DNA from: Lachnospiraceae bacterium UBA7199
Lineage (GTDB): Bacteria; Bacillota; Clostridia; Lachnospirales; Lachnospiraceae
Assembly: GCA_002490775.1 (NCBI GenBank)
Contig: DKUR01000075.1
Coordinates: 800-11,182 of the forward strand
Reading direction: 5' to 3'
Length of the DNA stretch: 10,383 nt
Under the pieces are notes generated by a model, which had not been told where the DNA came from, did not search any database, and was given only the letters and a program-made list of their open reading frames with translations. The stretch's first letter is position 1. Each line of letters starts with the position of its first letter. Shown in pieces: positions 7,865-10,383 of this stretch. Both the position numbers and the translations under genes were made by a program.

Positions 7865-9118
7865 ATGAGATTTGATTTAGAAAATCAAATTGGTGAGAGG
7901 GGTGGATTTGGAATAGTATATAGATGTAAGGATGAAAATGGGCAGGTATTTGCTTGTAAAGTACTTGAAAATAAAACAGATATGGGGATTAAAAGATTTG
8001 AACGTGAAGTCCGATTATTAAGCCGCTTAAATCATCCTAATGTAATGAAAGTTATTACCTATAACATATCTAATGAAAATAAGTTTTATATTATGCCATT
8101 GTATACTTGCAGTTTAAGACAGATTATACCGACAATTGTCGGAAATGCATACGCTCATTATTGTGTTTTAAATGCTATTTTAAACGGAATTGCATATTTG
8201 CATTCTGAAGGAGTTGTTCATAGAGATTTAAAGCCGGATAACATTCTTTATAATAATGAAAATGATATTGTTATAACAGATTTTGGCCTGGGAATTCAAT
8301 ATGATTCAGATTCAACAACATTAACTCAAGGAATTAATTGTGGAACAATGAGGTATTGTTCACCGGAGCAATGGTCAGATATGCATACTGTTGATCATAG
8401 AACTGATATTTATGCTATAGGTATGATTATTGAGGACATTGTAACTAATTTCAATAAGATTCCAAATCAAGATACTACTATAAGGTACATTATTGATAAA
8501 TGTAGTAAAAAAGATAGGAATGATAGATTTAATAAAATCGAGGAAATAAAACATATTCTTGATGCTTATTATTCGTCATTATTTGGGTGGCAGCAAGTTT
8601 CTTCAATTGATGAGTTGTTGCTAAGTTTAGAAAAAAATCAAGTTTCACAGGCAGAAGTTATTGATATTGCTAATCAAGTGATAAAAGAAAATGATAAAGA
8701 AAAAGTTGAAATTTTCTTTTCAAATATTTCCTCCAGTAATTATGAATTTTTGGAAAATGATAGCTTAATATTAGCAAAAGATTTAGTACAAGAGCTATGC
8801 AAATATTGGAATCAATCAATATGGCCATACAGTTATATTGATACAATTGCTGATTTAGGAGAAAAAATATATAATACTTCAAAAAATGCAGAAATAAAGT
8901 CACTTATATTATATCAAATTATGGATATGGCAATTAACTATAATAGGTGGTATGCAATGGGAACAGTTAGAAGATTATTTGCTGACTTAACAAATAATAT
9001 TTCTGTTCAATCAGAACTGGCGATACGTTTAACAAGAAATCGCCTTAATATATATAATATATTTGAGTCAGAAAATCAGTTACCGATAATGATTAGAAAT
9101 GTTTATAAAACAAATTGA
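7865..9118 (+). CDS. soluble Hanks-type Ser/Thr protein kinase with helical C-terminal extension
   Basis: This is a 417-residue protein kinase expected to phosphorylate Ser/Thr using ATP in the cytoplasm. The key residues are present. They are a Gly-rich loop at 10-19 (GERGGFGIVY, one residue longer than plain GxGxxG), Lys32 in FACKVL, Glu48 in the C-helix, HRDLKPDN with Asp121 and Asn126, DFG with Asp139, GTMRYCSPEQ at 160-169, and Asp181 of subdomain IX. The catalytic domain ends near residue 235. The last ~175 residues look like helical repeats, perhaps for target binding. It has no membrane segment or PASTA repeats, so it is not a PrkC/Stk1-type cell-wall sensor. AAGGGAG at 7849-7855 is 9 bases before the ATG. 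It is AT-rich and follows an IS remnant, which suggests horizontal acquisition. Its substrate is unknown; it probably works with the gene fused tail-to-head downstream. Confidence 0.93.
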   Translation: MRFDLENQIGERGGFGIVYRCKDENGQVFACKVLENKTDMGIKRFEREVRLLSRLNHPNVMKVITYNISNENKFYIMPLYTCSLRQIIPTIVGNAYAHYCVLNAILNGIAYLHSEGVVHRDLKPDNILYNNENDIVITDFGLGIQYDSDSTTLTQGINCGTMRYCSPEQWSDMHTVDHRTDIYAIGMIIEDIVTNFNKIPNQDTTIRYIIDKCSKKDRNDRFNKIEEIKHILDAYYSSLFGWQQVSSIDELLLSLEKNQVSQAEVIDIANQVIKENDKEKVEIFFSNISSSNYEFLENDSLILAKDLVQELCKYWNQSIWPYSYIDTIADLGEKIYNTSKNAEIKSLILYQIMDMAINYNRWYAMGTVRRLFADLTNNISVQSELAIRLTRNRLNIYNIFESENQLPIMIRNVYKTN

Positions 9119-9418
9119 ATGTCTGATACTATTGAGGTGCAGGGCAAAAGAGAAAAAATTGAAAAATATTTAAAAAAGGGGTATTCAGTAAAAGAAGAGC
9201 GTAATGGATATTGGGTATTAGTTAAGAAGGCAAAAGTGTGGGTTACTTTAACTAATTCATTTTGTTCAAAAACTTTTAGTATGAAGTCGGATATATTGGA
9301 TTATTATGGTAAGCAGAAGATTTCCGCAAATTTGGTGGAAAAATTTCAAAAGGATATAAACGATGGAAAGATTAGCTTTTCAATGGATAAAGATGGAACA
9401 TCATATAAAATGAAATAA
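9119..9418 (+). CDS. 99-residue protein of unknown function, coupled to the kinase
   Basis: I do not recognise this family. The ATG begins on the base after the kinase stop (TGAATG), with no separate Shine-Dalgarno in the preceding AT-rich codons. Translation is therefore probably coupled, giving a fixed ratio to the kinase. The protein is small, lysine-rich and soluble, with no signal peptide or membrane segment. Predicted from composition, it has a charged N-terminal helix (GKREKIEKYLKKGY), a central beta-rich part (GYWVLVKKAKVWVTLTNS) and a further helix (NLVEKFQKDINDG). The central Ser/Thr cluster (TLTNSFCSKTFSMKS) offers candidate phosphorylation sites. It could be a kinase substrate, a regulator, or an antitoxin/immunity-like partner; the context alone cannot choose between these. 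Confidence 0.78.
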   Translation: MSDTIEVQGKREKIEKYLKKGYSVKEERNGYWVLVKKAKVWVTLTNSFCSKTFSMKSDILDYYGKQKISANLVEKFQKDINDGKISFSMDKDGTSYKMK

Positions 9419-9706
9419 TTGTTTAAAGAAGAAATGTATATTGGATAAGCAGATAAGATACATGAAGGGCCTGCTCCCCCAACATAGCTGGGGAGTAGAG
9501 AAAGCAAAATGATGGAAACATGAGAAAAAGTTTCCTATGTTAAAATAAAAAAGGTAGTAAGCCAATCTCAGTAATAGGCAGTTCAAATGTAATATAATGG
9601 ATTTTATAGTTGCAAAAGAGAGTTAACAAACTGTAAATAGTCAAGAATCTACAGAAAATAGCTGGAAGCAGTCCTGTAAAAAAGCAGGGACATCTAAGGA
9701 GAACTA
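9419..9706. other. intergenic region with small inverted repeats
   Basis: This is 288 bases with no supportable gene. It holds an imperfect hairpin at 9471-9498, a GGAAAC/GTTTCC pair at 9514-9519 and 9530-9535, and a bulged GTCCTG/CAGGGAC pair at 9671-9676 and 9685-9691. None is followed by a clean T-run. A TATAAT at 9593-9598 could be a -10 for the next gene, about 110 bases upstream of its start, but I see no matching -35. Confidence 0.5.
9471..9498. repeat. GC-rich hairpin after the kinase operon
   Basis: CTGCTCCCC (9471-9479) pairs with GGGGAGTAG (9490-9498), giving nine pairs including one G-U, with a 10-base loop. It lies 52 bases after the stop of the 99-residue gene. There is no U-tract after it, so it is at best an atypical terminator or an mRNA 3'-end stabiliser. 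Confidence 0.45.
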
Positions 9707-10162
9707 ATGAAAAAGATAGTTTCACGTAAAGCTGTTATTGCTATTATAGTGATAATTTTAGTAATTATAATTCTTTATGCGTTCGGTTTTAGAATTACAT
9801 ATAATCCAAACATAATTACGGACTGGACAGCAGTGGGTGCAGTTGGACAATGGGGATCTATTGCAGCAACAATTTTTGTAGTTTATTTATCCACATATTT
9901 GTCAAGAAAATTTGATGAAAAGACAGCAGATATTGCAAATTCTAATAGGGTTAAAGTGGAATTGATATCTGAGATGGAAAGGCGCATGGATGAAAAAATA
10001 AAAATAATTGCTGATAAAGAGGGTAATTCTAAAACAGTATTGGGTGAGACGGACATACAAAAAAGAATATTATCTTATATAGAGCTATCCATTGTAACTA
10101 CAACTGAAAAAATAGCAAACTATATAGGAAAATCAGTAGATGAAACATATTGCTTTTTGTAA
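9707..10162 (+). CDS. small membrane protein with truncated winged-helix-like C-terminus
   Basis: This 151-residue membrane protein of unknown function has two hydrophobic segments, at residues about 8-28 (AVIAIIVIILVIIILYAFGF) and 48-66 (SIAATIFVVYLSTYL). A charged, coiled-coil-like stretch at 66-105 would follow in the cytoplasm. Residues about 118-151 (IQKRILSYIE, TTTEKIANYIGKS, DETYCFL) look like the first helices of a winged helix. The ATG at 9707 has AAGGAG at 9696-9701, 5 bases upstream. The TAA at 10160-10162 stops the protein in the middle of the expected last helix. The same frame stays open for ten more codons (KMEVEDQKII) to a TAA at 10193-10195, so the gene may carry a recent nonsense mutation. 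Similar small WxAVGAxGQW-type membrane proteins occur in Firmicutes, by recollection only. Confidence 0.8.
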   Translation: MKKIVSRKAVIAIIVIILVIIILYAFGFRITYNPNIITDWTAVGAVGQWGSIAATIFVVYLSTYLSRKFDEKTADIANSNRVKVELISEMERRMDEKIKIIADKEGNSKTVLGETDIQKRILSYIELSIVTTTEKIANYIGKSVDETYCFL

Positions 10163-10213
10163 AAAATGGAAGTAGAAGATCAGAAAATAATTTAAATATT
10201 GAAGGAGAAGATG

Positions 10214-10383
10214 ATGAAAGAATCAGCACCAGAACATATTGAAAGATTTTGCACTAAGGATTTTGAGGATACATTTTATCGCAGATTATATAATAAATAT
10301 CATGCTGATTATACATTTGTACATAAAATAAAATGTGATTGTGGAGAAATGAAATTTAAAGTATATAAAGATGATCATCCAAG
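10214..10383 (+). CDS. 5' part of an unrecognised gene with a CxC motif
   Basis: An open frame starts at ATG 10214, with AAGGAG at 10202-10207, 6 bases upstream, and runs off the right edge (about 56 codons visible). An adjacent in-frame ATG at 10211 is only 3 bases from the Shine-Dalgarno and is less likely. The visible part has a charged helix (SAPEHIERFCTKDFEDTFYR) and then IKCDCGEMKFKVYKDDHP. The CxCG followed by short beta strands could be half of a zinc ribbon whose second Cys pair lies outside the window. It is AT-rich like its neighbours. No function is assigned. Confidence 0.72.
   Translation, partial: MKESAPEHIERFCTKDFEDTFYRRLYNKYHADYTFVHKIKCDCGEMKFKVYKDDHP

Overview
The window looks like an accessory region of a Firmicutes chromosome, most likely a gut Clostridia / Lachnospiraceae member. 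The reasons are strong AGGAGG-type ribosome binding sites, a WapA/Rhs-like YD-repeat protein with an Imm30-like immunity gene, and a transposase remnant of a type I associate with Clostridia. These rest on recalled family features; no search was run.

Layout. (1) About 1-5548, + strand: a giant Rhs/YD-repeat polymorphic toxin gene. Its 5' end is cut by the window edge and probably frameshifted near base 31-34. It has a DUF6531-like entry domain, roughly 40 YD repeats, an RHS-associated core ending in DPSG, and a 161-residue variable toxin tip. Base composition drops from moderate GC to clearly AT-rich just after the core, as expected for an exchangeable tip. (2) 5561-6016: an Imm30-like immunity gene whose Shine-Dalgarno overlaps the rhs stop. 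(3) 6017-6364: no convincing gene. (4) 6365-7699, - strand: a decayed DDE transposase with several frameshifts and an internal deletion that removes the first catalytic Asp. (5) 7865-9118 and 9119-9418, + strand: a soluble Hanks-type Ser/Thr protein kinase with a helical C-terminal extension, followed with no gap (TGAATG) by a 99-residue protein of unknown function. (6) 9419-9706: intergenic, with three small inverted repeats. (7) 9707-10162: a small membrane protein with a C-terminal winged-helix-like segment, apparently shortened by an in-frame TAA. (8) 10214 to the edge: the start of an unrecognised gene with a CxC motif.

How the parts fit. The rhs-immunity pair is a contact-dependent toxin module in which the last ~110 residues of Rhs are predicted to be a His-rich nuclease and the next gene protects the producer. 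Downstream is the AT-rich, IS-scarred stretch typical of the region where such loci gather spare cassettes. The kinase plus coupled 99-aa gene is the least explained unit and the best candidate for an undescribed two-gene system, but nothing in the sequence proves a defence or immunity role.
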